Notes: generated from the sequence alone by a model not told the origin. 64,000 nt of DNA from OFTM10 sp964344055 (GCA_964344055.1 CAYFLT010000009.1:1-64000); one strand, 5' to 3'; counted from the first letter of the stretch, positions 9,363 to 18,552 are shown. A program made the numbers and translations.

Positions 9363-10195
9363 CCCACCATCTCGACCAGGTCCGGAAGGGTCGGCTCGAG
9401 CACCCCACCGTCGCTGATTCGCAGGACGCCGGCGCGACGCAGTTCGGCGAAGTCCTCGCCGAGCTTCGACCCGCCGCCGAATGCGGTGCTGTCACCCAGG
9501 CGGATGCGTAGATCCTCATGACTGCCCGGTTCGGCCACGATCGAGCGGAAATACCGACGAGCATCCGGTGACAACGCCTCGACGGCAGAGGCGTAGGCCG
9601 ATGCCGATACGGGCGTGAGATCGATGATCTCGATCAGCTCCGCGCCAGCCGACGACGCTGCGGCGAACGACGGATGCACCGAGGAGCTCGCGACGACGAA
9701 CACCGGCGCACCTCCCCGTTGGAGCCATCCCAGGAGCGTCAGCAGGCGATCGGCGTCGGGCTCACCGGGATCGAGGTCGGCGATCTCCGCGAACATCACC
9801 GGACCCGGAACGTCGGCCAATTCTCGGGTGACGCGATTCAGCGCGGTTGCCGCCGGAGTGCCGGGCTCGTCGAGCAGGGCCGCCGCTTCGCGAAGGGCGC
9901 GTAGGCCCGGGCGGGCCTGGAGCCAGATCTCGATTCCCGTCGAGAGGGTCCGTCGCCAGTCGTCGAGCACCTGGCCGGGTTGATAGGTGACAGCCCCACC
10001 GAACCAGTCCGGTGGCACCACCGGGTGACAGCGGCGGATCGCGTCATTCACCGTGGCAGCCGGTCCGCAAACCACGAGCGGCTGGGGCGGCGCTCCGGAC
10101 GACACTTCCCGAACGCGGTCGGTGACGATCCGCACCAGATTCTCACCCTTGGCGTTGCCGCCGCCGGTGGAACTCGAACCCGCTTCTTCGGCCAT
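9359..10195 (-). CDS. Unknown protein beside the conservon
   Basis: A 278-residue soluble protein, starting MAEEAGSSSTGGGNAKGE, transcribed away from the cvn operon. I do not recognise it. A segment PVMFAEIADLDPGEPD followed by LLTLLGWLQRGGAPVFVVASS looks like a Walker-B strand and the next strand of an AAA/STAND-type ATPase. LVVCGPAATVNDAIRR sits where a P-loop would be but lacks GKT/S. The last 80 residues are helical and may form a winged helix (FAELRRAGVLRISDGGVLEP). It could be a degenerate nucleotide-binding regulator. The ATG at 10195 is preferred over longer starts because the upstream codons encode Arg/Cys/Pro-rich sequence. Confidence 0.6.
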   Translation of the reverse strand: MAEEAGSSSTGGGNAKGENLVRIVTDRVREVSSGAPPQPLVVCGPAATVNDAIRRCHPVVPPDWFGGAVTYQPGQVLDDWRRTLSTGIEIWLQARPGLRALREAAALLDEPGTPAATALNRVTRELADVPGPVMFAEIADLDPGEPDADRLLTLLGWLQRGGAPVFVVASSSVHPSFAAASSAGAELIEIIDLTPVSASAYASAVEALSPDARRYFRSIVAEPGSHEDLRIRLGDSTAFGGGSKLGEDFAELRRAGVLRISDGGVLEPTLPDLVEMVG

Positions 10196-10216
10196 GACGC
10201 GCAGAGGACTCTCGCA

Positions 10217-10231
10217 CGGGCACCGTGCCCG
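10217..10231. promoter_or_regulatory. Palindrome in the divergent region before the conservon
   Basis: CGGGCAC-C-GTGCCCG is a perfect inverted repeat with 7-base arms. It lies between two divergently transcribed genes, 22 bases before the start of the unknown gene and about 120 bases before cvnA. A direct repeat GGCCCAATCG occurs twice just beyond it (10244-10253 and 10256-10265). It may be an operator; no protein can be assigned. Confidence 0.35.
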
Positions 10232-10352
10232 CGCCTCGACCCTCGGCCCAATCGTAGGCCCAATCGGGGCCTGCTGGGCCGCATGACTCAATTTCGAACT
10301 CGCCCTCATATGCCTCTGATCACTGCCGACGTAGCGACCGAGGAGGAATCAG

Positions 10353-12776
10353 ATGATTCGCAATCGCTCTATCCGCACGAAGCTCGCCCTGCTCGTGCTC
10401 GCCCCTGTGCTCGTCATGCTCGTTCTCGGTGCCGGCGTCGTGCAACCGGCCCTCGACGAGGTGAACGACGCCGACCGTTCATCCGCCATCGCCGACGTGG
10501 TGCTGGCCTCCATGGAGTACCGCGACACCGTGGAGCACGAGCGCTTCACGACGCTCGAGCATCTCCAGACCGGTGAAGCCGAAGGCGCTCTCGCGACGAA
10601 CCGGGCCGAAACGGACATCGAGCGTGGTCTCCTCCTCCAGACCATCGAGTCCTCCGGACTCGCCGGCGATGCCGAGGTCGGCCCTCTCCTCACCGGGCTC
10701 ATCGCATCGGCGGAGGGTCTCGTTCCCTTGCGCGAGGGCATCGACAGCGGTTCGGTCCCCGACAGCATCGCCGCCGACGAGGGATTCCAGGATCTCCTCG
10801 CCGTCCAGCAGGACTTCAACCGTGTCCTGCGGACCGCGGGTGACGCCGAGCTCGTGCGTCGTGGTGACGCGATCACCGCCTACTACGACGCTGAAGAGGC
10901 GCTCTCGGACCTCGGTGGATTCATCGGCGCCCGGCTCGACGGCAGCTTCGACGCCGCCTCCATCCGCGACGCCTACGCCCTGGAGGAGATCGAGGAACTC
11001 GAGTTCGACCGGTTCAAGGTCATCGGCGAGCCCTCTGAGGTCGCGCTTCTCATCGAGGCACTCGAGTCCGACGCCCACGAGACGTTCGAGGGCTACCTCG
11101 ACGACGTCGTCGACAACGGCAACGACGCTTCGACCACGCCGCAGCAGTGGTTCCCCGCCACCCGGGAGATGTTCGACACGGCGAACGCGGTGGAGGACAT
11201 CGTGTTCGACCGGTTCGTGGAACGTGCCGTCGAAGAGCACGACGCAGCCCAGAGTCGAGCCCTCGTCTTCGGTGCGGGTTCCGCCGGCGTGGCCCTGATC
11301 GCCATCATCGCCGCCTTCCTCCTCGGTCGATCGCTCGCCCGCCGAGTCCGTCGCCTCTCCGAGGAAGCCCACGACGCGGCCGTCGAGCGCCTTCCCGAGG
11401 TGCTCGCCTCGGTGACCGATGCCGATGCGGCCACCATCGGTGAGAAGCTCCCCGGCATCACATCGGACGGCCGCGACGAGATCGGCGAGCTGGCCGAGTC
11501 GTTCAACACGGTGCTTCGTACCGCGGTCGAGACCTCGGTGGATCACGTGCAGAAGCGGGCCTCCACGATGACCTCGATTCTCCTCAGCCTCGGTCGCCGC
11601 AACCAGGCCCTGATCGATCGCCAGCTGGGAATCCTCGACGACCTCGAATCACGGGTCGAGGACCCGTCGACGCTCGAGGGCCTGTTCCGGATCGACCACA
11701 TGTTGACCCGCCTGCGGCGCAACTCCGAGAACCTCCTCGTGTTGGCCTCCGAGCGTCCGGCCCGACAGTGGAGCGAACCGGTCGCCCTGCTCGACGTGGT
11801 CCGTGGTGCCACGTCGGAGGTCGAGAACCTGGAGCGGGTCGACATCGACCTCGAGGGCTCCTCCGGCCGCATGGTGGCCGGATCCCACGCGGTGGACCTC
11901 TCCCACGTGCTCGCCGAGCTCATCGACAACGCCTTGTCCTACTCGCCACCCACCGCCCCGGTGGCCGTGCGGGCCACCGAAGCAAAGGGCCTGGTCCGGG
12001 TGTGGGTCATCGACCGTGGCGTCGGGATGTCCGACACAGAAATCACCGAAGCCAACCAGCGCATCGCCGAGCCGCCGAACATCGCCGAGGTCGTCGCGGA
12101 CCAGGTCGGCTTCCAGGTGCTCGGTCGCCTCAGCCGACGTCTGGGTGTGGCTGTGACGATCCACGCGAACCCAGGCGGCGGGCTCGCTGCGAGCATCGAC
12201 CTGCCCGCCGACGCGTTCGCCCGAGCCGACGAGACCGCACCGCCGACCACGGCTCCCCCGGTCGTGGAGACGTTCGAGACCACCGAGCCGGCACCCGCTC
12301 CCACCCCGGAGCCAGTCATCGAGCCCGTGGTGGACCCGACCGACCCCTCGGTCGAATACCTCAGCCGACCCGCCATCTTCGGTGAGCAACCCACGACCCC
12401 CGCGTCGGCCGAGCCGACGTTCGTCGAGGCCATCACCCCGAACGAGATCGTGGATCCGACCCCGGTCGAGCCGGCGCCGCAGACGATGCAGGCGCCGATC
12501 GAGACGTCGGGACCGGAGGCTCCGGGCTTCCGCAAGCGGGTGCCCGGGCAGGCCATCGCCGAGACCCCTCACGGCTCCGAGCTCGGTGGAGACGTCTCGT
12601 TCCAGCGCCTTCCCGACCCTGCGGCTCCGGAGGTCGTCGAGACCGAGGATCCCTTCACCCAGGCCGAACGTCGCCGCGCCGCACTCTCCGGTCTCCAGGC
12701 CGGCGTCGCCCGCGGCCGCGACCCGTTGACCATCCACGATCCGGACAATCCGGACGTCGCGGACCAGCCGTTCTGA
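10353..12776 (+). CDS. cvnA: Conservon sensor histidine kinase CvnA-like (nitrate/nitrite-sensor type)
   Basis: An 807-residue membrane kinase. A membrane segment at residues 8-30 is followed by a large helical extracytoplasmic sensor domain (about 35-300, with the MEYRDTVEHER pattern of nitrate-sensing-like domains). A second membrane segment lies at 301-325, then a HAMP linker. The helical dimerisation region has RRNQALIDRQLGILDDLE followed by RIDHMLTRLRRNSENLLVLA, as in CvnA kinases. The HATPase domain has the N box ELIDNALSYSP (near 521), G1 DRGVGMSD (near 553) and a GGGLAASIDLP ending. The tail (about 626-807) is rich in Pro, Thr and Glu. A strong site GAGGAGGAATCAG precedes the ATG. It heads cvnABCD, a membrane-linked G-protein signalling module known from Streptomyces. 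Confidence 0.9.
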   Translation: MIRNRSIRTKLALLVLAPVLVMLVLGAGVVQPALDEVNDADRSSAIADVVLASMEYRDTVEHERFTTLEHLQTGEAEGALATNRAETDIERGLLLQTIESSGLAGDAEVGPLLTGLIASAEGLVPLREGIDSGSVPDSIAADEGFQDLLAVQQDFNRVLRTAGDAELVRRGDAITAYYDAEEALSDLGGFIGARLDGSFDAASIRDAYALEEIEELEFDRFKVIGEPSEVALLIEALESDAHETFEGYLDDVVDNGNDASTTPQQWFPATREMFDTANAVEDIVFDRFVERAVEEHDAAQSRALVFGAGSAGVALIAIIAAFLLGRSLARRVRRLSEEAHDAAVERLPEVLASVTDADAATIGEKLPGITSDGRDEIGELAESFNTVLRTAVETSVDHVQKRASTMTSILLSLGRRNQALIDRQLGILDDLESRVEDPSTLEGLFRIDHMLTRLRRNSENLLVLASERPARQWSEPVALLDVVRGATSEVENLERVDIDLEGSSGRMVAGSHAVDLSHVLAELIDNALSYSPPTAPVAVRATEAKGLVRVWVIDRGVGMSDTEITEANQRIAEPPNIAEVVADQVGFQVLGRLSRRLGVAVTIHANPGGGLAASIDLPADAFARADETAPPTTAPPVVETFETTEPAPAPTPEPVIEPVVDPTDPSVEYLSRPAIFGEQPTTPASAEPTFVEAITPNEIVDPTPVEPAPQTMQAPIETSGPEAPGFRKRVPGQAIAETPHGSELGGDVSFQRLPDPAAPEVVETEDPFTQAERRRAALSGLQAGVARGRDPLTIHDPDNPDVADQPF

Positions 12777-12803
12777 TCGCACCGACCTCATCAGGGAGTA
12801 CCC

Positions 12804-13235
12804 ATGGAATCCACTGTTGTCAGCACCGACGCGGCCAACTTCAACTGGCTGGTCGAGAACTTCGTCGAGAACATCCCCGGGGTCGTCGACAGCGCGGTCG
12901 TCAGCTCTGACGGCCTCCTGGTCGCCATGTCGAAGGGCATCGGTCGCGCCGGAGGCGATCAGCTCGCAGCGGTCACGTCGGGGCTCACCTCGATGACCGG
13001 CGGTGCGGCCCGCTGTTTCGGCGGTGGCGATGTCACCCAGATCGTCGTGGAGCTGGTCCAGGGCTACATGATGTTCATGTCCATCCAGGACGGTTCGGCG
13101 CTGGCCGTGCTCGCCCAGAAGGACGCCGACGTCGGCCTCATCGGCTACGAGATGACCATGCTCGCGAAGCGGATGGGATCGGTCATCACCCCCGCCCTGA
13201 TCGACGAACTCCACAACGCCCTGCCCACCACGTGA
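12804..13235 (+). CDS. cvnB: Roadblock/LC7 domain protein CvnB-like
   Basis: A 143-residue single-domain Roadblock/LC7 protein. The hallmark region NFNWLVENFVENIPGVVDSA then VVSSDGLLVAMSKGI matches the first helix and strands of this fold, and the second half (GYMMFMSIQDGSALAVLAQK) gives the remaining strands. Roadblock proteins dimerise and bind small GTPases; in conservons CvnB partners CvnD at the kinase. The gene starts 27 bases after cvnA with GGGAG upstream of the ATG. Length is typical for CvnB. Confidence 0.92.
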   Translation: MESTVVSTDAANFNWLVENFVENIPGVVDSAVVSSDGLLVAMSKGIGRAGGDQLAAVTSGLTSMTGGAARCFGGGDVTQIVVELVQGYMMFMSIQDGSALAVLAQKDADVGLIGYEMTMLAKRMGSVITPALIDELHNALPTT

Positions 13236-13242
13236 GGCTGAT

Positions 13243-13611
13243 GTGACCGATCGATCCGACACCGACTTCGAGGAGCAGCCGGCGCGATTCGTGCGCCAGT
13301 TCGCGCTCACTCGCGGCCGGGCCGTTTCGACCGAGAACCTCGCCCTCGACACCCTCGTCGAGACGGTGGTCGGTGCGACCCCCAGCCGCCCGCTCGATCC
13401 CGAACACAACCAGATCCTCGATCTGGCCCGATCGACGATCTCGATCGCCGAACTCAGCGCCCACGTAGGCGTCCACCTCGGCATCGCCCGCGTTCTCGTC
13501 GGCGACCTCGTCGCCGGCGGCCTGGTGGCCGTCGGAGTGTCGGACAACACCGACGAAGGCCCCTCTCTCGAATCACTGGAGATGTTGCTTCATGACCTCA
13601 TCGAGTACTGA
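13243..13611 (+). CDS. cvnC: DUF742 protein CvnC-like
   Basis: A 122-residue DUF742 protein. The family signature is clear: RFVRQFALTRGRAVS, then LALDTLVETVV, then LDPEHNQILDLARSTISIAE and HVGVHLGIARVLVGDLV, which resembles a winged helix (the usual form ends VLLGDL). DUF742 proteins are the third member of conservons. The GTG start at 13243 follows the cvnB stop by 7 bases. The 3' end overlaps cvnD by 20 bases, so the two are translationally coupled. Confidence 0.9.
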   Translation: MTDRSDTDFEEQPARFVRQFALTRGRAVSTENLALDTLVETVVGATPSRPLDPEHNQILDLARSTISIAELSAHVGVHLGIARVLVGDLVAGGLVAVGVSDNTDEGPSLESLEMLLHDLIEY

Positions 13612-14185
13612 AAGCCCCGTCCGCCCCCAGGCAGTGACGAAGCGGTCCCAGAAGATCCTCGTGGCCGGCGGCTTCGCGGTCGGCAAGACGACCTTCGTCG
13701 GCACCATCTCCGAGATCACGCCCCTGTCGACCGAAGCACCCATGACGGCCCGGTCGGTCGGCGTCGACGATGCCGGCGCAGTGACGTCGAAGACCACCAC
13801 GACCGTGGCGATGGACTTCGGACGCATCACCCTGTCCGAGCAGACGATCCTCTATCTGTTCGGCACGCCTGGTCAGGACCGCTTCTGGTACATGTGGGAT
13901 GAGCTCGCTGAGGGGGCGGTCGGCGCCGTCGTCCTCGTCGACACCCGCCGCCTGAGCGACTGTTTCGCGGCGCTGGACTACTTCGAGCAACGCGGCCTTC
14001 CCTACGTGGTGGCAGTCAACATGTTCGACGGTGTGCTGTCGCATCAGCCCGAAGAGGTCCGCGATGCGCTCAGCATCGCACCCCAGGTTCCGATCGTGAC
14101 CTGCGACGCCCGTGACCTCACCCAGGCCAAGGAAGTCCTCGTCGAGGTCGTCCGCCTGGCCATCAGCCGCCGCGCCGAAGCCTGA
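13592..14185 (+). CDS. cvnD: Conservon small GTPase CvnD-like
   Basis: A 197-residue Ras-like GTP-binding protein of the conservon type. G1 is GGFAVGKTT (residues 26-34). G3 is altered to FGTPGQDRF, where eukaryotic GTPases have DTAGQE. The G4 base-recognition motif is NMFD in place of NKxD. These departures are usual for CvnD proteins. It begins inside the cvnC 3' end. The module is thought to relay a membrane signal through a CvnA-B-C-D complex. No cytochrome P450 gene, which follows some Streptomyces conservons, is present here. Confidence 0.92.
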   Translation: MTSSSTESPVRPQAVTKRSQKILVAGGFAVGKTTFVGTISEITPLSTEAPMTARSVGVDDAGAVTSKTTTTVAMDFGRITLSEQTILYLFGTPGQDRFWYMWDELAEGAVGAVVLVDTRRLSDCFAALDYFEQRGLPYVVAVNMFDGVLSHQPEEVRDALSIAPQVPIVTCDARDLTQAKEVLVEVVRLAISRRAEA

Positions 14186-14197
14186 CCCACTCCGCGC

Positions 14198-15472
14198 TCA
14201 GGTCTGGGGTCCGACGACTGAGCGAGCCCGAGGCCCGTTCAGGATCTCGCCGAGCACCCGCTGCACGTCGTCGCCGGTGACCTGGCGTACGGCGTCGAGA
14301 TACTCGTCGACGCCCACCACACGGTCACGGACGAGGACGTTCGTGGCGAGCCGCGCCATCCGGCTGCCCGTGTCCTCGAGACCGAGCACCGTGGCGCCCT
14401 CGAAGCCACCCCGGGCGACCTCGAGTTCCCGTTCGCCCGGGCCGTGCTGGACGAGGTCGTCCAACTGCTCGTCGATCACCGACGCGAGCTGGGGAAGCCG
14501 CTCAGGAGTTGTGGCCGCATACACCGACATGGTGCCGCTGTCGGCGTAGGCGCCGACCGACGAGAACACCGTGTAGCTGAGGCCACGCTTCTCGCGGACC
14601 TCCTGGAACAAGCGGCTCGACCATCCCCCACCGAGGAGCTGGCTGGCCACGGCCAGCGCATAGCGGTCGTCGCTGTGCTGTGACGGCGCCCGCCAACCCT
14701 GGGCGAGATGGCTCTGTTCGATCGGCCGCCCGGTGAACATCTCGGTACGGACGTCGTGTTCAGGGGCGACACGATCCGGCCGCCGGCCCGGTTCGAGCCC
14801 GGAGAGGGAGTCGTCCACCCGTGCGACGACCTCGTCGTGGTCGATGGGGCCGACCACGGAGACGACCAGGTTCGCCCGCCGGTACCACTGATCGTGGAAC
14901 TCACGGATCTGGGAAGCGGAGACGGATCGAACCGATTCCTGGCTGCCGAGCACCTCCCACCCGAGCGGGTGCTGCGGAAAGAGGCTCTCGGCCAGCACGC
15001 CGTGGACGACGTCGTCGGGGGTGTCGGCGCTCCACGCGAGCTCTTCGAGGATCACCTGACGTACGGCTTCGACTTCGTCGTCGCTGAACCCCGGGTCGAC
15101 GAGCACGTCGAGGAGGGTGTCGAGTCCGAAGTCGATGTCCCAGGCCGGTACGCGAGCGTGAAAGGCCGTGTATTCCTTCGACGTGAAAGCGTTGAGGTCA
15201 CCGCCGACCGCGTCGATGCCCTCGGCGATCTCTCGCGCTCCACGCGTGGAGCTGCCCTTGAACAGCAGATGCTCGAGGAAATGTGAGACGCCGGCGACTT
15301 CGGCTGGTTCGTCGCGGTTGCCCACGCCGACCCAGGCCCCGATCGCGACCGAGCGCGACGAAGGCACGGTTTCGGTGACGACACGCAGTCCGCCGTCGAG
15401 GCGGCTGACCCGGATGGTGTCGGACTCGACCGACGAGTCCGACACCATGCCGGTCAGATCACGGAGTTTCAC
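14198..15472 (-). CDS. M16 family zinc peptidase
   Basis: A 424-residue insulinase-type peptidase. The inverted zinc motif HxxEH is present as HFLEH (His64, Glu67, His68), with the downstream glutamate in the usual helix region. The second, inactive half carries the R/Y substrate clamp region (KRGLSYTVFSSVGAYADSG). It is close to the M16B proteins next to pnp in other actinobacteria (PepR-like). The GTG start at 15472 overlaps the pnp stop by four bases (GTGA), so the two are coupled. It probably degrades peptides in the cytoplasm; the substrate is unknown. Confidence 0.92.
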   Translation of the reverse strand: MKLRDLTGMVSDSSVESDTIRVSRLDGGLRVVTETVPSSRSVAIGAWVGVGNRDEPAEVAGVSHFLEHLLFKGSSTRGAREIAEGIDAVGGDLNAFTSKEYTAFHARVPAWDIDFGLDTLLDVLVDPGFSDDEVEAVRQVILEELAWSADTPDDVVHGVLAESLFPQHPLGWEVLGSQESVRSVSASQIREFHDQWYRRANLVVSVVGPIDHDEVVARVDDSLSGLEPGRRPDRVAPEHDVRTEMFTGRPIEQSHLAQGWRAPSQHSDDRYALAVASQLLGGGWSSRLFQEVREKRGLSYTVFSSVGAYADSGTMSVYAATTPERLPQLASVIDEQLDDLVQHGPGERELEVARGGFEGATVLGLEDTGSRMARLATNVLVRDRVVGVDEYLDAVRQVTGDDVQRVLGEILNGPRARSVVGPQT

Positions 15473-17957
15473 CGGCGGCCGCGGCCCCCACGGCCACGAC
15501 CTCGGCCACCGCCCCGGCGGGGCGCTTCGGGACCGAGATCGCCGAATTCCTCGGACAGTTCCTCGTCGAAGGCGGCTTCGAAGCTGACCGACTCACGGTC
15601 ACCCCCGGCGTCCGGAGCGTCGGCGTCCGAATCGGATTCGGAGTCGGATCCACGGCTGTCGGAACGACCACCGGAACCGGAGTCGTCCCCTGCCGGCTTG
15701 AGGCTGATCTTGCCGTTCGGGTCGACGTCCTCGACCACGACATCGATCTCCTGTCCGAGTTCGAGCACGTCCTCCACCTTGTCGATGCGCTTGCCGCCCC
15801 CGATCTTGGAGATGTGGAGCAGGCCGTCGCGGCCGGGAAGGATGTTGACGAACGCACCGAACTTGGTGATGTTCACCACGCGACCCTTGTAGGTCTCGCC
15901 CACGCCCGCGGTGGGCGGATCGAGGATCAGCTGGATCTGGCGCTCGGCCTCGGACACCGCACCGCTGTCGGTGCTGGCGATCGCCACAACGCCGACCATG
16001 CCGTCGTCGTCGACGGAGATGTCGGCGCCGGTCTCCTGCTGGATCGAGTTGATGACCTTGCCCTTGGGGCCGATGACCTCACCGATCTTGTCGATCGGGA
16101 TCTCGAACGACACGATCTTCGGCGCGGTGTCGCGGACCTCTTCACGGGGCTCCGCGATGGCCTCGGCCATGATGTCGAGGATGTCGAGACGGGCCTCACG
16201 AGCCTGCGACAGGGCACTGGCCAGAACGTTGGCCGGGATACCGGAGATCTTGGTGTCGAGCTGCAGGGCCGTGACGAAGTCGGTGGTGCCGGCGACCTTG
16301 AAGTCCATGTCGCCGAACGCGTCCTCCGCACCGAGGATGTCGGTGAGGGTGACGTACATGCCCTCGGCGTGGACCAGGCCCATCGCGATACCTGCGACCG
16401 GTGCCTTGATCGGCACACCAGCGTCCATCAGGGACAGGGTGGAACCACACACCGAACCCATGGAGCTCGAGCCGTTGGAGGCCATGACCTCGGACACGGT
16501 GCGGACGGTGTACGGCCAGTCCTCGAAGCTCGGCACGACGGGGAACACGGCCCGCTCGGCGAGCGCACCGTGGCCGATCTCGCGGCGCTTCGGGCCCCGC
16601 ATGAAGCCGGTCTCGCCGGTGGAGAACGGCGGGAAGTTGTAGTGGTGGAAGTAGCGCTTCTTCTCGGTGGGCGAGAGGTCGTCGATCATCATGTCGCTGC
16701 GGCCCATGCCGAGCGTGGTGATGTTGAGGACCTGGGTCTCGCCGCGCTGGAAGAGGCCCGATCCGTGCGAGGTGGGGATGACGCCGACCTCGGCGGTGAC
16801 CTTGCGCAGCTCGTCGGTCTTGCGACCGTCGATGCGGATGCCTTCCTCGACGATGCGCTTGCGCACGACCGCCTTGGTGACCGAACGGATCGCGTTCTTG
16901 ATCTGCTTGACCGCGTCAGCGTTCGCCCCACCGTCGGGACCTGGGAACTGGCCCTCGAGTTCGGCGACGATGGCGGCACTCAGCTCACCCTCGGCGTCCT
17001 GACGCTCGGTCTTGTCGGCGATCTTCTGGGTCTCGGCGATCCGATCGGTGCCAGCCGACTGCACGGCGGCGAGGATCTCGTCGGTGTAGTCGATGCTCAC
17101 CGGCGGATCCATCTTCTCGATGGGGCCGGCCGCGTCGATCGCCTGCTGCTGCAGCTCGATCATCTCGCGGATCCACACCTTGCAGGCCTCGAGGCCGCCG
17201 GCGAGAACGTCCTCGTCGACCTTGGGGGTGCCGCCCTCGTAGAGGTTCCATGAGTTGGCGGTACCGCCGGCCTCGACCATCATCACCGCGACGTCGTCGT
17301 CGGCGAGGCGGCCGGCCACCACCATCTCGAAGGCCGACTCATCGGACTCNNNNNNNNNNNNNNNNNNNNNNNNNNNNNNNNNNNNNNNNNNNNNNNNNNN
17401 NNNNNNNNNNNNNNNNNNNNNNNNNNNNNNNNNNNNNNNNNNNNNNNNNNNGGGAGCCATTCGCCCTCGGGCGACCAGCTCATGCGCACGGCGCCGATGG
17501 GGCCGTCGAACGGGATCGGCGACAGGCAAAGGGCCAGCGATGCGGCGTTGAGCGCCAGCACGTCGTAGGGGTTCTCCTGGTCGGCGCCGAGCACGGTGCC
17601 GACCACATGGACCTCGTTGCGGTACCCGTCCGGGAAGGCGGGCCGCAGGGGACGGTCGATCAGGCGGCAGGTGAGGATCGCCTGCTCGCCGGCGCGGGCC
17701 TCGCGCCGGAAGAACGAACCGGGAATCTTGCCCGCCGCGTACATCCGCTCCTCGATGTCGACGGTGAGCGGGAAGAAGTCGGCGCCTTCACGGGCCGACT
17801 TCGCGCCGGTGGCGGTGACGAGGACAACGGTGTCGCCGATGCTCGCCGTGACGGAGCCGCCGGCGAGAGGGGCGAACTTGCCGATCTCGAAGGTGGCTTC
17901 CTTGCCTTCACCGCGCGTGAACGCGCCGGTGAATGACGAAGTGTCAGTCATGGTCAT
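15469..17957 (-). CDS. pnp: Polyribonucleotide nucleotidyltransferase (PNPase), interrupted by an assembly gap
   Basis: PNPase, a phosphorolytic 3'-5' exoribonuclease. Visible domains are a first RNase PH domain (FTRGEGKEATFEIGKFAPLA, FFRREARAGEQAIL), a helical linker, a second RNase PH domain (IRIDGRKTDELR; GSGLFQRGETQVL; SNGSSSMGSVCGS), a KH domain (GPKGKVINSIQQETGA) and an S1 domain (KGRVVNITKFGAFVNILPG). About 80 C-terminal residues are acidic and then Arg/Gly-rich. A 102-base N run (17350-17451) removes part of the first domain, and the flanking frames disagree at this length. The start is the ATG at 17957, with GAAGAGAG upstream. The gene sits downstream of rpsO, as in most bacteria. 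Confidence 0.93.
17350..17451. other. Assembly gap (102 N) inside pnp
   Basis: A run of 102 N. The two flanking parts of pnp are in different frames at this length; a true gap length of 3n+1 would restore them. It most likely hides about 30-35 codons of the first RNase PH domain. Confidence 0.98.
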
Positions 17958-17976
17958 GGTTTTCGTAACTCTCTTC

Positions 17977-18060
17977 GAGTGCACGACAGCCAGTTCCCAG
18001 TCGAGTGGTGCGGAACGGAGTTCCGAACCACTCGACTAGCACCAACTTGTCGTGCGACTC
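17977..18060 (-). promoter_or_regulatory. Large nested stem-loop in the pnp leader
   Basis: The region between rpsO and pnp folds on itself twice. The inner hairpin (18000-18036) pairs a 10-base arm (GTCGAGTGGT with ACCACTCGAC), then one mismatch, then 6 more pairs (CGGAAC with GTTCCG) around a 3-base loop. An outer stem pairs 17977-17988 with 18048-18060 (12 pairs, one bulged base). The pnp ribosome-binding site GAAGAGAG (17969-17976) abuts the base of this stem. Long leader stems before pnp are cleaved by RNase III in E. coli, which allows PNPase to repress its own mRNA. A similar role here is an inference. Confidence 0.65.
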
Positions 18061-18128
18061 ACTTTTCGCTGGACGTGTTCCAGCTACTGGGATCGTCGGG
18101 CTCGACGGACGAAACGCCCGGCAAACCG

Positions 18129-18156
18129 AAAAGGAGCGGCCCCGAGGGACCGCTCC
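18129..18156 (-). terminator. Intrinsic terminator of rpsO
   Basis: Reading the minus strand, GGAGCGG-(10-base loop)-CCGCTCC is followed directly by TTTT. The hairpin (18133-18156) lies 10 bases after the rpsO stop. It would end the rpsO transcript before the pnp leader, possibly with readthrough into pnp. Confidence 0.75.
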
Positions 18157-18165
18157 GACATCTTG

Positions 18166-18447
18166 TCAGTGACGCAGACCGAGGTGTGCGATCACTGCAC
18201 GGTACCGCTCGACGTCATTCTCTCGGACGTAGTCCAGGAGACGACGGCGCCGGCCCACCAGCATCAACAGGCCTCGCCGGCTGTGATGGTCCTTCTTGTG
18301 GACCTTCAGATGCTCGGTGAGGTGGCTGATGCGCTCGGAGAGGAGAGCGATCTGGATCTCGGGGGATCCGGTGTCGGTCTCGGGGAGGTCGAATGCCTTC
18401 GCCATCTCGGCGATGGTGTCGGCCTTGGGGCGCAGATTGGTAGCCAT
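18166..18447 (-). CDS. rpsO: 30S ribosomal protein S15
   Basis: A 93-residue protein, the usual size for S15 (about 89). The family core GSPEIQIALLSERI, HLKVHKKDHHSRRGLL and LVGRRRRLLDYVR is intact; these helices bind 16S rRNA at the 20/22 junction early in 30S assembly. The start is the ATG at 18447 (MATNLRPKADTIAEM); longer starts in the frame are not supported by the family. Ribosome-binding site is weak (AGAAAG). It lies upstream of pnp, with its own terminator. Confidence 0.96.
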   Translation of the reverse strand: MATNLRPKADTIAEMAKAFDLPETDTGSPEIQIALLSERISHLTEHLKVHKKDHHSRRGLLMLVGRRRRLLDYVRENDVERYRAVIAHLGLRH

Positions 18448-18552
18448 AGCGTTCTTGTACTTTCTGATGGGTATTGGACCCGGCCGCACATCCCGTGATG
18501 GCACGCAGACAGCAGCGGTCATCCCGATTTCGGGATCCATTAAGGCTAGCGG

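Noticed and set aside
11649..13550. 633-codon minus-strand frame opposite cvnA-cvnC
   Set aside because: Composition is low-complexity (Gly, Arg, Asp) and it lies over three well-supported genes on the other strand.
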